Source: CAZHGD01 sp964531735 (GTDB lineage Bacteria > Armatimonadota > UBA10988). From it: a DNA stretch of 9,231 nt. Positions within the stretch are counted from its first letter, which is position 1, and every line of letters starts with the position of its first letter. This document shows, one piece after another, positions 1 to 6,780 of the stretch. The notes beneath the pieces were generated by a model. It was not told the origin of the DNA, did no database searches, and was given only the letters and a program-made list of their open reading frames with translations. A program made the translations under genes and the position numbers. Location: the NCBI GenBank assembly GCA_964531735.1, contig CAZHGD010000230.1:1-9231 (forward strand). The letters are read 5' to 3'.

Positions 1-189
1 CTTCTGACACCCAACATACAAGGGCGAAGCTCCTGCTGAGCCGGCCGTACGCCCGTCGGCGCGCGGCCACGACCGCACGAGGCCAGGTCGCGCTCTGGTG
101 ACCAACCGCCCAACGGCCGGCTCGGCCAGGGCCTCGCCATCCCGGTCGCGGGCGTTGCTAAGCAGCCGCTCGGCGATCCTGTCCGGTCG

Positions 190-211
190 GGGCGGGGCCT
201 GGTGCCCGCCC
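190..211. repeat. GC-rich hairpin
   Basis: GGGCGGG (190-196) and CCCGCCC (205-211) form a perfect 7-bp stem around an 8-base loop. No T-tract follows on either strand, so an intrinsic terminator is not supported. It may be a by-product of high GC content or part of a decayed repeat together with the hairpin at 248-267. Confidence 0.4.
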
Positions 212-247
212 GGTCACTGCCCGGTAGGCGCTAGGTGGCCCACAGCC

Positions 248-267
248 GGGCGACCCAAGGGTCGCCC
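248..267. repeat. Perfect hairpin, possible dispersed short repeat
   Basis: GGGCGACCC (248-256) and GGGTCGCCC (259-267) form a perfect 9-bp stem with a 2-base AA spacer. An outer GTAGG (224-228) can pair with CCTAC (267-271), giving a larger imperfect inverted repeat. From memory, GTAGGGGCGACCC-type hairpins are common dispersed repeats in Chloroflexota and some other environmental bacteria, so this is more likely a small non-autonomous repeat than a terminator. No T-run follows. Confidence 0.55.
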
Positions 268-445
268 CTACGGGACAACGTCACCGGCCGGCTGCTTAGG
301 CCGCCCTCACGCAACCATCGACTGGAGCCACAGAGCGCCGAATCGCGCTGGGGCCCGCGGGCGAAGTGAGCGTCAGGCCGGAGGTGGTGAGCGGCGCACC
401 GCACGGCCCACTCGCCTCGAAGCACACCCGTCCACCGGCCGCCCC

Positions 446-474
446 TTGACATCGCCCTCCGCGCCCTCTAGACT
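446..474 (+). promoter_or_regulatory. Sigma70-type promoter of the amino-sugar operon
   Basis: TTGACA (446-451) is a perfect -35 box. After a 17-base spacer, TAGACT (469-474) gives a -10 box matching 4 of 6 consensus positions including the key T, A and final T. The expected transcription start is near 481, inside the palindrome at 475-492 and about 30 bases before the GTG start at 511. The same TTGAC/N17/TAGACT arrangement occurs before the transposase gene on the other strand. Confidence 0.75.
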
Positions 475-492
475 GACTTGTATATACAAGTC
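475..492. promoter_or_regulatory. Perfect 18-bp palindromic operator
   Basis: GACTTGTATATACAAGTC is a perfect palindrome that starts directly after the -10 box and covers the predicted transcription start, the classic position for a repressor site. Its core has the TTGTA-N2-TACAA form that I recall for AraR operators. It also fits the GT-N-TA-N-AC pattern of GntR/HutC-type sites. The adjacent gene encodes a GntR/LacI hybrid of AraR architecture, so autoregulation of the operon is the simplest inference. AT-rich sequence in this GC-rich setting makes chance occurrence unlikely. Confidence 0.8.
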
Positions 493-510
493 GCCGTCGC
501 GGAGAGCCCT

Positions 511-1554
511 GTGAGCCACCGGGAGTCCGTCACTCAGCATGCCGTGCATCAACTGGCCGGCGAGATCCGCGCGGGGCACTATCCCGACGGCCAGCGGATG
601 CCTTCGGAGAGCCAACTCGCCGCACGGTTCCAGGTCAGCCGGATGACCATCCGGGTGATTCTGGCCCGTCTGGAGCGCGACGGGCTGGTCTACCGGCGGC
701 AAGGCAAGGGCACCTTCGCGCGCCGGCCGCTGTCCGAGCCGGCGCTGCCGGTGGCCTTGTGGCTCAAGGACCTGGGCAAGGCCAGCAGTCCGTACATGAG
801 CAACCTGATCGCCGGCGCCGACACCTACCTGTCGGGCGTCGGTGCGCACGTCAGCGTCACCGGCGCCCCGGTCAGTGCCTGGCCGGCCTCGTTCTGCCAA
901 GGGCTGGCCGGCGTGATCGTCGTGCCGTTCAACGTGGAAGCGAGCGACCTGGCTCAGCTCCAGGCCATCGGGCTGCGTTACGTGACGGTTCAGGAGTCGG
1001 ACCTGCCGGGTCCGGTCGTCGGCATGGACCCGTTGGGCGCCGCCCGCGCCGTGACGGCCGGCCTGCTGGAGTTGGGGCACCGGCGGTTCGGCCTGGTCAG
1101 CGGCCACCAGCAGCATGTCGACCGGCAGAAACGCCAGGGCATCGGCGAGGCGTTGGCGGCGGCCGGCCTGTCGCTGGCCGAGGTGCCCGACCTGGAGACC
1201 GGCTACGATCCCGACCGTGGCCGGACCGCGGCGCAGGCGCTGCTCTGCCGGCAGCCGCGCCCCACCGCCATCATCGCCTTCGATGACACGCTGGCCCTGC
1301 AGGTGCTGTCCGTGGCCCAGCAGTCCGGCCTCAGAGTGCCGGACGACGTGAGCGTGACCGGGTTCAATGATTCGCCGTTCAGCGCGCTGATCAACCCACC
1401 GTTGAGCACGGTGCGCTTCCCGGTCCGCGCGGCCGGCGCGGCCGCCGCCGTGCTGATCCACCAGGCGCATAGCACCGGTGCCGAAGTGGGCAGCGTGTAT
1501 CTGGAGCACGAACTGGTCTGGCGTGGCAGCACCGGCCGCGTCGCCCAGCAGTAG
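511..1554 (+). CDS. GntR/LacI hybrid transcriptional regulator (AraR-like architecture)
   Basis: A 347-residue repressor-type regulator. Residues about 6-72 form a GntR winged helix: the recognition region contains MPSESQLAARFQVSRMTIR and the wing ends RRQGKGTF. Residues about 80-345 form a LacI/GalR periplasmic-binding-type sensor, seen in GLAGVIVVPFN, the LELGHRRFGLVSG segment and the C-terminal DDVSVTGFNDSPFSALINPP segment. A GntR reader fused to a LacI sensor is the AraR layout, although the neighbours point to an amino-sugar ligand rather than arabinose. The start chosen is GTG at 511, because GGAGAG (501-506) lies just upstream; the longer frame from TTG at 478 would begin inside the operator and before the likely transcription start. 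It is the first gene of the operon, with the next gene 11 bases downstream, and probably represses its own promoter through the palindrome at 475-492. The ligand cannot be read from the sequence. Confidence 0.9.
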   Translation: MSHRESVTQHAVHQLAGEIRAGHYPDGQRMPSESQLAARFQVSRMTIRVILARLERDGLVYRRQGKGTFARRPLSEPALPVALWLKDLGKASSPYMSNLIAGADTYLSGVGAHVSVTGAPVSAWPASFCQGLAGVIVVPFNVEASDLAQLQAIGLRYVTVQESDLPGPVVGMDPLGAARAVTAGLLELGHRRFGLVSGHQQHVDRQKRQGIGEALAAAGLSLAEVPDLETGYDPDRGRTAAQALLCRQPRPTAIIAFDDTLALQVLSVAQQSGLRVPDDVSVTGFNDSPFSALINPPLSTVRFPVRAAGAAAAVLIHQAHSTGAEVGSVYLEHELVWRGSTGRVAQQ

Positions 1555-1565
1555 GAGACGGAGCG

Positions 1566-3284
1566 ATGGCTGACTTCCGCCAGCAGGCCGAGCACTTCCT
1601 GACCTGCGAGACGCAGTTCCACCTCGGCGGGTTGCCGACCGAGCAGTCGCACCCCGCCACGCGCGGCCTGGCCGAGACGCTCCAGCGCGACGTCGCCGCG
1701 GGCATCCGCCTGCTGCAAGCGGTGGATCGCGACGTGGTGGCCATGGCCGACCGCGTGTTCGCCTCGGACCAGTACGCGCGGTTGGTCGAGGCACTCGTCA
1801 CCGCGCTGTCCACCGGGCGGCGCGTCTGCTTCTCAGGCTGCGGCGCCACCGGGCGATTGAGTATCATGCTCGAGGCCATGTGGCGGCAGTTCTGTGCGGC
1901 CAACGGCCACGCGGCCTGGGCCGACCAGGTGGTCAGCATCATGACCGGCGGCGACTACGCCCTGATCCGGTCGGTCGAGGGCTTCGAGGACTACCTGACG
2001 TTCGGCCGCCAACAGGTCCGTGAGGCCGGACTCAGCGCCGCCGACGTGCTGGTCGCCATCAGCGAAGGCGGCGAGACCTCGTCGGTCATCGGCACCATCC
2101 ACGAAGCGCTCGACCGCGGCGCGCGGGCCTTCTTCGTGTTCAACAATCCAGCGACGGTGCTGGCCGCTCACATCGAGCGCTCGCGCGCGGTGATCGAGCA
2201 CCCGGCGGTGACGGTGCTCGACCTGAGCAGCGGCCCGATGGCCGTCACCGGCTCGACGCGTATGCAGGCGACGACCTCCGAATTGCTCGTCGTCGGTAGC
2301 GCGCTCGAGCAGGCGCTGGCCCAGTTGCTGCCGGAGCTGCCGGCGCCGCCGGCGCCGCCCGCGCAGTTGGCCGCGTTGCTCGACGACCTGGCCCGCCCGG
2401 CCGCGGTCGGCGTGCTCGCCGAGTGGGTCGGCCTGGAGCGCGACCTGTATGCCGCCCAGGGCCGCGTCACCTACTACGCCGGCGAGTGCCTGCTCGACAT
2501 CTTCACGGACACCACCGAACGGGCGCCGACCTTCATGCTGCCACCGTTCCGCAAGTGCGACGACACCGTCTCACCGGCGTCATGGGCCTTCGTGAAGAAC
2601 CCTCTGCTGCCCACGCCGGCGGCCTGGCAGGCCGTGCTCGGACGCGCGCCACGCTGCCTCGACTGGTCCAGCGACCGCTACCGCGCCCTGGGCGGACCCG
2701 CCTCCGCGGTGAGCTGCCCGCCGCAACTGAACGCGCCAGAGTTGGTGAAGTTCCTGATCGGCTGCGAACTGGACACCTCACGCTGGGCGACCTCGGCCAG
2801 CGCTGCCATCGCCGTGCTGCTGTCGACCGAGCAGTCCGGCGCCGACGCCGCACGATGGGCCGTCGCGTTCACCGACGCCGCGGCACCGTTTGCCCAATGC
2901 CGGGCCATGGTCATCGGTGACACCGCCGCGGACCTGCCTGGGCGCGGGCTGACGCGCCAGGTGCCGTGCCACCTCGCCGCCTCACCGCTGAAGCTGTGGC
3001 ACCGATTGGCGGCGAAGCTGGTGCTGAACACCGTCTCCACGGCCACCATGGGCTGCCTCGGCCGCCTGGTCAGCAACTGGATGGCGCATGTCGAGTGCTC
3101 CAACAAGAAGCTGATCGATCGCGGCACGCGCCTGGTCAGCGAGTTGGCCGAGGTCGACTATCGCACCGCCTGCATCGCCCTGCACGAGACCATCGCTCAG
3201 CAGCAGTCTGCGTCTGCGCCCGGCGGCGAACGCGTCTCGCCGGTGGCCGAGACCATCCGCCGGCTGCTGAGCCAGAGGAGCTGA
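1566..3284 (+). CDS. Two-SIS-domain protein of the MurQ/GCKR family
   Basis: A 572-residue protein, nearly twice the length of MurQ (about 300), the enzyme that splits N-acetylmuramate 6-phosphate into GlcNAc 6-phosphate and lactate. MurQ-like signatures are SGCGATGR (90-97), GGDYALIRSVEGFED (128-142), SEGGETSSV (166-174) and TGSTRM (228-233). In MurQ the TGSSRM motif runs straight into the KLVLN helix; here about 250 residues, probably a second SIS-like domain, separate TGSTRM from KLVLNTVSTATMG (484-496). The C-terminal part resembles the MurQ tail. This arrangement recalls the vertebrate glucokinase regulatory protein GCKR, thought to descend from MurQ-type proteins. The residue matching E. 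coli Glu114 is present (E141), but the position of Glu83 holds Met105, with a Glu two residues earlier, so etherase activity is uncertain. ATG 1566 has AGGAG (1553-1557) 8 bases upstream, overlapping the regulator's stop. It could be an etherase, a sugar-phosphate isomerase or a ligand-sensing regulator. Confidence 0.85.
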   Translation: MADFRQQAEHFLTCETQFHLGGLPTEQSHPATRGLAETLQRDVAAGIRLLQAVDRDVVAMADRVFASDQYARLVEALVTALSTGRRVCFSGCGATGRLSIMLEAMWRQFCAANGHAAWADQVVSIMTGGDYALIRSVEGFEDYLTFGRQQVREAGLSAADVLVAISEGGETSSVIGTIHEALDRGARAFFVFNNPATVLAAHIERSRAVIEHPAVTVLDLSSGPMAVTGSTRMQATTSELLVVGSALEQALAQLLPELPAPPAPPAQLAALLDDLARPAAVGVLAEWVGLERDLYAAQGRVTYYAGECLLDIFTDTTERAPTFMLPPFRKCDDTVSPASWAFVKNPLLPTPAAWQAVLGRAPRCLDWSSDRYRALGGPASAVSCPPQLNAPELVKFLIGCELDTSRWATSASAAIAVLLSTEQSGADAARWAVAFTDAAAPFAQCRAMVIGDTAADLPGRGLTRQVPCHLAASPLKLWHRLAAKLVLNTVSTATMGCLGRLVSNWMAHVECSNKKLIDRGTRLVSELAEVDYRTACIALHETIAQQQSASAPGGERVSPVAETIRRLLSQRS

Positions 3285-3288
3285 AGTC

Positions 3289-5157
3289 ATGGCCGAGCCA
3301 CTTGCCCGTACACTGACCTGGACCGCCGACGGCACCCCCGCGGCGGTGGTGGCCATGCTCCGCGAACTGGCCACCGAGTACCCGTTGGTCGAATCCGGCC
3401 TGCCGGCGGCAACGGTGCGCTTCGTCGAGGAGCCCGGCCGTGACGGCGCGCTGATCGATCGCACCGGACCGGCCGCGGTGGTGCACTACGGCCGCCTGTC
3501 GCACGCCGGTCGCGCCATCGGCACGCTCCTCGCCGACTTGGCGCCTGCCAACAGCACCCACGTCGAAGTGCCGGCCTTCAGCACGCTCGGCGTCCTGCTC
3601 GACTGCGGCCACAACCCGACCATCACCACGGCGCACCTGCGGCGCTGGATGCGCCGGCTGGCCCTGCTCGGGTTCAACACCGCCATGGTCTACACCGAGG
3701 CCGGCTACCGGCTGCCCGACGAGCCCTGCTTCGGCTACCAACGCGGCGCCTACACGCCCGAGGAGATGCAGGCGCTCGACGCACAGGCGGCGGCGCTGGG
3801 CGTCGAGCTGATCGGTAGCATCCAGGCCCTGGGACACCTGGAACAGGCGCTCAAATGGGGACCCAATGTGCGCCTGCGCGACACCGAGCACACGCTGCTC
3901 GTGGGTGACCCGGGCACGGCCGCGTTGGTCGACAAGATGGTCGCTTTCTGGGCCGCGACCTGCCGCAGCCGGCGCCTGCACGTCGGCATGGACGAGACCT
4001 ATGACCTCGGCCGCGGCCGCTATCTGGACCAACACGGCTACCGGCCGGGCCTCGAAATCTACACCGAGCACCTGCGCCTGGTCGCCGACACCTGCCGGCG
4101 CCACGGTGTGCGGCCGATGGTCTGGTCCGACGTGCTGTTCCGCCTCGCCGGCGGCAGCGGTCACTACGATCCGAGCAGCGCCATGCCCGAGCACGTGCGC
4201 GCAGCCCTGCCCGACGACGTCGACCTGGTCTACTGGGACTACTACAACGCCGACCCGGCGCACTACTTGGCCCGCCTGGAGCAGCATCGTAACCTGGGCT
4301 ACGAGCCGGTGATGGCCTCGGGCGTCTGGTCCTGGCCGACGCCATGGCACGACTGGCGCCGCACCGAGCAGTTCGCCGGCGCCTGTGTCAGCGCCTGCCG
4401 CGCGGCCGGCGTGCGCGAGATGGTCTTCACCATGTGGTCGGACGACGGCGGCTACTGGGAGGTGGATTCGGCACTGGCCGGCGTCGCACTGGTGGGTGAG
4501 ATGTGCCACGGCGAGGGGCAGCTCGACGACGAGGGGCTGGCGCAGCGGTTCGCCGCCGTCTGCGGCTCTGACCTGGCCGCGCACCGCCGCGCCGCGCAGC
4601 TCAACGACGCCCTGCAAGCGTGCAGCGTGCTGTGGGACGACCCGCTGCAAGCGCTCTACCTGCGCTACGCCAGCCGCTCAGGCACCGACGCTCTGCGCGA
4701 CGCCGCAGCGCACTACCAGCGCGTCGTCGAGGCGCTGGAGCCGCACCGGACCGACACCGCCGCCGGTGACCTGGGGCACGCGCAGCGCGTGGCCCGCGTG
4801 CTCGGCGCGAAGACGGCGCTGGCCGCGCGGCTGTTCGATGCCTACGCCGCGAGCGACCGCTCCGCGCTGGCCGCGGCCGCTGTCGAAGCTTCAGCGGTGG
4901 CGGCGCTCATCGACGACCTGGCGGCGTCCTTCCGCCGCCGCTGGCTGGCGTGCTGCCAGCCGTTCGGCCTGGAGGTGATCCAGATCCGCCTGGCCGGCCA
5001 GGCCGCGCGCTACCGCGAGCTGGCCCAGCGACTGGGCGAGTACCTGGCCGGTGAGGTGCCGACCATCGCCGAACTGGACGAGGCCCGCAAGGGCGCCTAT
5101 CTGCCGGCGGCGCACCTGAGCTACCGGTCGCTGGCGAGCGGCGCGCGGGTATTCTAG
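3289..5157 (+). CDS. GH20 beta-N-acetylhexosaminidase, GcnA-like, cytoplasmic
   Basis: A 622-residue glycoside hydrolase family 20 enzyme, close in length to streptococcal GcnA (about 627). GH20 enzymes remove terminal beta-linked GlcNAc or GalNAc by substrate-assisted catalysis, using an Asp-Glu pair. That pair is seen in HVGMDET (231-237) as D235-E236. The barrel begins around VLLDCGHNPTITTAHLRRWM (102-121), and aromatic sugar-contact segments follow at VYWDYYN (314-320), GVWSWP (345-350) and MWSDDGGYWE (382-391). Residues 1-100 look like the small alpha/beta domain that precedes GH20 barrels. The last 180 residues are helical. There is no signal peptide or membrane segment, so it probably acts inside the cell on imported oligosaccharides. 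ATG 3289 follows the upstream stop by 4 bases and has GAGGAG (3275-3280) 8 bases upstream. It is the last gene of the operon; a repeat element starts about 45 bases beyond its stop. Confidence 0.92.
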   Translation: MAEPLARTLTWTADGTPAAVVAMLRELATEYPLVESGLPAATVRFVEEPGRDGALIDRTGPAAVVHYGRLSHAGRAIGTLLADLAPANSTHVEVPAFSTLGVLLDCGHNPTITTAHLRRWMRRLALLGFNTAMVYTEAGYRLPDEPCFGYQRGAYTPEEMQALDAQAAALGVELIGSIQALGHLEQALKWGPNVRLRDTEHTLLVGDPGTAALVDKMVAFWAATCRSRRLHVGMDETYDLGRGRYLDQHGYRPGLEIYTEHLRLVADTCRRHGVRPMVWSDVLFRLAGGSGHYDPSSAMPEHVRAALPDDVDLVYWDYYNADPAHYLARLEQHRNLGYEPVMASGVWSWPTPWHDWRRTEQFAGACVSACRAAGVREMVFTMWSDDGGYWEVDSALAGVALVGEMCHGEGQLDDEGLAQRFAAVCGSDLAAHRRAAQLNDALQACSVLWDDPLQALYLRYASRSGTDALRDAAAHYQRVVEALEPHRTDTAAGDLGHAQRVARVLGAKTALAARLFDAYAASDRSALAAAAVEASAVAALIDDLAASFRRRWLACCQPFGLEVIQIRLAGQAARYRELAQRLGEYLAGEVPTIAELDEARKGAYLPAAHLSYRSLASGARVF

Positions 5158-5202
5158 CGCAGGCCACCACACCGGCGCCATCCAGAACCTGGGGGCAGCA
5201 TA

Positions 5203-5248
5203 CTATAACTCGGGGACATGATACTCTATAACTCGGGGACATGATACT
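5203..5248. repeat. Tandem 23-bp direct repeat
   Basis: Two perfectly identical, directly adjacent 23-bp units, 5203-5225 and 5226-5248, each running from CTATAACTC to CATGATACT. The second unit continues into AGTTTC, which is part of the inverted repeat. The duplication may mark an insertion into a pre-existing copy, or replication slippage. Confidence 0.95.
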
Positions 5249-5298
5249 AGTTTCCGGGGCTCGGCACGACGCGGGTGCGGCGGGACGAAACCAGTATC

Positions 5299-5328
5299 AT
5301 GTCCCCGAGTTTGATGTCCCCGAGTTTG
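5299..5328. repeat. Tandem 15-bp direct repeat
   Basis: ATGTCCCCGAGTTTG is present twice without spacing (5299-5313 and 5314-5328) at the right end of the MITE-like element. It mirrors the duplication of the left end, but with a shorter unit. Confidence 0.95.
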
Positions 5329-5410
5329 CGGCGGATGGCCCCTCGGTACGGCGCTACGCGCCTACTCGGGGCAAGCCCGAGGAATGGGCCGGAATGAGTG
5401 TGGTCTGGCA

Positions 5411-5434
5411 CAGGTATTCATGTCACCGAGTTGT
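5411..5434. repeat. Decayed single copy of the RAYT-family repeat
   Basis: CAGGTATTCATGTCACCG followed by AGTTGT is a diverged form of CCAGTATCATGTCACCG. The last 13 bases, GTCACCGAGTTGT (5422-5434), recur exactly at 7641-7653. In both places the motif lies a short distance beyond the stop codon of a minus-strand gene (5443 and 7672). A small hairpin, CTCGGG (5365-5370) with CCCGAG (5376-5381), lies further on and might help end transcription of the gene at 5443-6681. Confidence 0.65.
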
Positions 5435-5442
5435 TCCGTGCT

Positions 5443-6681
5443 CTACTCGATGACCGTCCGACGATCCGGTAGGTGCCTGCCGTTCCACCTCGAGCCAGCA
5501 TCGTCCACCGCCAACCCAGCTGGCAGGAAGCTCCACAGCACTTCGTGGTCTGGCACCTCTATCTTGTAGTAGCAGCCCGCCGCCGCAAGCCAGACAGCTC
5601 CCGACTGACCACCGATCAGCGCTTTCTCGATAGCCGCCAGACTAGTCTCCCTCACCTTGCTGCCTGGACCGGCCGGCAGACGTACCGCGACAATCCGGCT
5701 CGTCGTGATGATGACTGCATGAGATCTTCCATAGTAGAGCAGTCTGACATCCTCTCCCCGAGCCAGCGCAACGCATCCTCCCGGCCCGACGTCGCCATAG
5801 CCGGCCCTTCGGAACCAGCACAACACGCCTGGGTGATAGCCCAACACCGGCGACCCCACCGATGCTCGGTCGGGTTCGGCACCTGTGTCACGCCACACCA
5901 GTCGCTCTTCGATGTCGGGAACTAGCTCTCTGAGCCGATGCAACGCCTGACCTAGCTTGACTGCTTCTAGTGTCTCACGCGCCCGCTCCGCCACTAGGCC
6001 ACTCCGCGGCGCCACTACCGCTAGTACCTTGGCGATCTGCCAAAGGGAATGAGTCCATGCTCGGGCGGCCACGGAATGTGCCACCGGCTCGCAGATGCTC
6101 CGTTCTAGCGCTGCAACTTGTGCCGGCGAGTCATTGGCGATTGCGGCTACCAAGTCAACGATGCCACCCCCGCGCGGCGCCATCTCGCTGCCCCTATTCA
6201 GCAGGTGCGGAAACGCTGCATCACACACCGCCTGCCGCAGCGCAGCGGCCACTGCGTCCGCCGGTCTGTACCGCCACAGGAACGCCGGCAACCACATGGG
6301 CAGCAGCACCTGTCCCCCAGCCTCGCTCAGGTACCGAACCAGACAGTAGGCTACGGCATCATCTTGCCCGCCCTGCCGCCAGTAACGCTCCGCGAGCAAC
6401 GCGCCAGGATGCCCGGCGCTCAGTTCGGCTCGCATCTCCGCCAACGCCTGACAGACGAAGTAGCCCCCGAGCGAGAGACCGACCAGCGCTGCGAACCGGC
6501 TGCCGAGGATCGCCGCCCCGACTGCCGACACGCCACCCATCAGTACGCCCGCACCCAGGGTCGCGAGCGCCGTTCGTCGCTGCCGCGCCCGTGCCCGCGT
6601 GCCGCAGCCGCGCGGACACGTCAGGTCTGCCAGTGCGGTGCCACATGACGGACACCCGAGCGCCCTACCAAGCTCAACCAT
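5443..6681 (-). CDS. Zinc-ribbon membrane protein with possible PH-like C-terminus
   Basis: I do not recognise this 412-residue protein as a named family. The N-terminus has a putative zinc ribbon, C10-x2-C13 and C22-x3-C26, then a basic stretch (RARARQRR) and two hydrophobic helices at about 38-60 and 63-82. A hairpin anchor with both ends in the cytoplasm is therefore likely. The middle is helical and Ala/Leu-rich. Near the C-terminus, VRLLYYGRSHAVIITTSRI and the strand-rich stretch after it resemble bacterial PH-like domains (ITxxRI pattern), which is only a suggestion. The start chosen is ATG 6681, with GGAG (6688-6691) six bases upstream; the GTG at 6693 lacks a ribosome site. Codon use is looser than in the operon (ATA, AGT, AGG, CTA and CCA all occur) and G+C is somewhat lower, hinting at a different origin. 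It lies downstream of, and codirectional with, the transposase gene, so read-through is possible; I see no convincing own promoter. Confidence 0.75.
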   Translation of the reverse strand: MVELGRALGCPSCGTALADLTCPRGCGTRARARQRRTALATLGAGVLMGGVSAVGAAILGSRFAALVGLSLGGYFVCQALAEMRAELSAGHPGALLAERYWRQGGQDDAVAYCLVRYLSEAGGQVLLPMWLPAFLWRYRPADAVAAALRQAVCDAAFPHLLNRGSEMAPRGGGIVDLVAAIANDSPAQVAALERSICEPVAHSVAARAWTHSLWQIAKVLAVVAPRSGLVAERARETLEAVKLGQALHRLRELVPDIEERLVWRDTGAEPDRASVGSPVLGYHPGVLCWFRRAGYGDVGPGGCVALARGEDVRLLYYGRSHAVIITTSRIVAVRLPAGPGSKVRETSLAAIEKALIGGQSGAVWLAAAGCYYKIEVPDHEVLWSFLPAGLAVDDAGSRWNGRHLPDRRTVIE

Positions 6682-6757
6682 CTTGCGCTCCACCCATTTA
6701 CTGGACCAGGAGACACTACTCCAGCTTGGTTAGTCGACAACCCAGCGACACAACAAC

Positions 6758-6780
6758 CCGGTTACATGATACTAGTTTTC
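6758..6780. repeat. Left terminal repeat of the RAYT unit
   Basis: CCGGTTACATGATACTAG followed by TTTTC is the inverted partner of the copy at 7476-7505, and shares ACATGATACT with the MITE-like element at 5203-5328. It contains the TAG stop of the transposase (CTA at 6772-6774 on the plus strand), so the repeat encodes the last codons of the protein. Confidence 0.85.

Larger units (their letters stand above)
1..445. other. Upstream non-coding region
   Basis: No supported gene is seen here. The open frames in this stretch (for example 98-514 plus and 231-452 minus) are Arg/Pro/Ser/Gly-rich low-complexity translations without a ribosome site or recognisable motif, as expected by chance in very GC-rich DNA. 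A short frame open from the left edge (3-101, plus) could be the tail of an upstream gene, but nothing in its 32 residues is recognisable. The stretch holds two GC-rich hairpins (190-211 and 248-267) and ends at the promoter of the amino-sugar operon. Confidence 0.6.
5203..5328. mobile_element. MITE-like element of the RAYT repeat family
   Basis: A non-coding element of about 126 bases just after the GH20 stop. Its left end carries two tandem 23-bp copies (5203-5225 and 5226-5248) containing AACTCGGGGACATGATACT. The right end carries the inverse, AGTATCATGTCCCCGAGTT (5293-5311). The inner copies pair over 25 bases with one mismatch (5230-5254 with 5287-5311) around 32 bases of GC-rich sequence. 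The right end is also partly duplicated: ATGTCCCCGAGTTTG occurs at 5299-5313 and 5314-5328. The core matches the repeats bordering the transposase gene at 6772-7443, so the element was probably moved by that RAYT or a relative. Transcribed, it would fold into a strong hairpin and could end transcription from both convergent genes (stops at 5157 and 5443). Confidence 0.75.

Noticed and set aside
478..510. Extended start of the GntR/LacI regulator at TTG 478
   Set aside because: The TTG lies inside the operator palindrome, before or at the predicted transcription start, and lacks a ribosome site; GTG 511 has GGAGAG just upstream and begins right before the winged-helix domain.
98..514. Plus-strand frame of 138 codons in the upstream region
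   Set aside because: It has no ribosome site, is rich in Arg/Ser/Pro/Gly, and runs through the promoter and operator of the operon.
373..1794. Long minus-strand open frame of 473 codons
   Set aside because: It is antisense to the regulator and the start of the SIS gene, has an Arg/Gly/Ala/His-rich composition without motifs, and is explained by the GC-rich codon pattern of the real genes.
3136..4650. Long minus-strand open frame of 504 codons
   Set aside because: It is antisense to the GH20 gene, which has clear catalytic motifs; its translation is low-complexity and has no recognisable domain.
5203..5328. CRISPR array suggested by repeated 15- and 23-bp units
   Set aside because: The units are directly adjacent with no spacers and occur as inverted ends; no cas gene is present.
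6694..6757. Promoter for the zinc-ribbon gene on the minus strand
   Set aside because: The only candidate boxes (TTGTCG and TAGTGT with a 16-base spacer) match consensus poorly.
5411..6780. Zinc-ribbon gene as cargo of a single transposon bounded by the repeats at 5411 and 6758
   Set aside because: The two repeats point the opposite way from those of the RAYT unit and the MITE-like element (their ends face inward rather than outward), so they look like the edges of neighbouring elements, not the ends of one.
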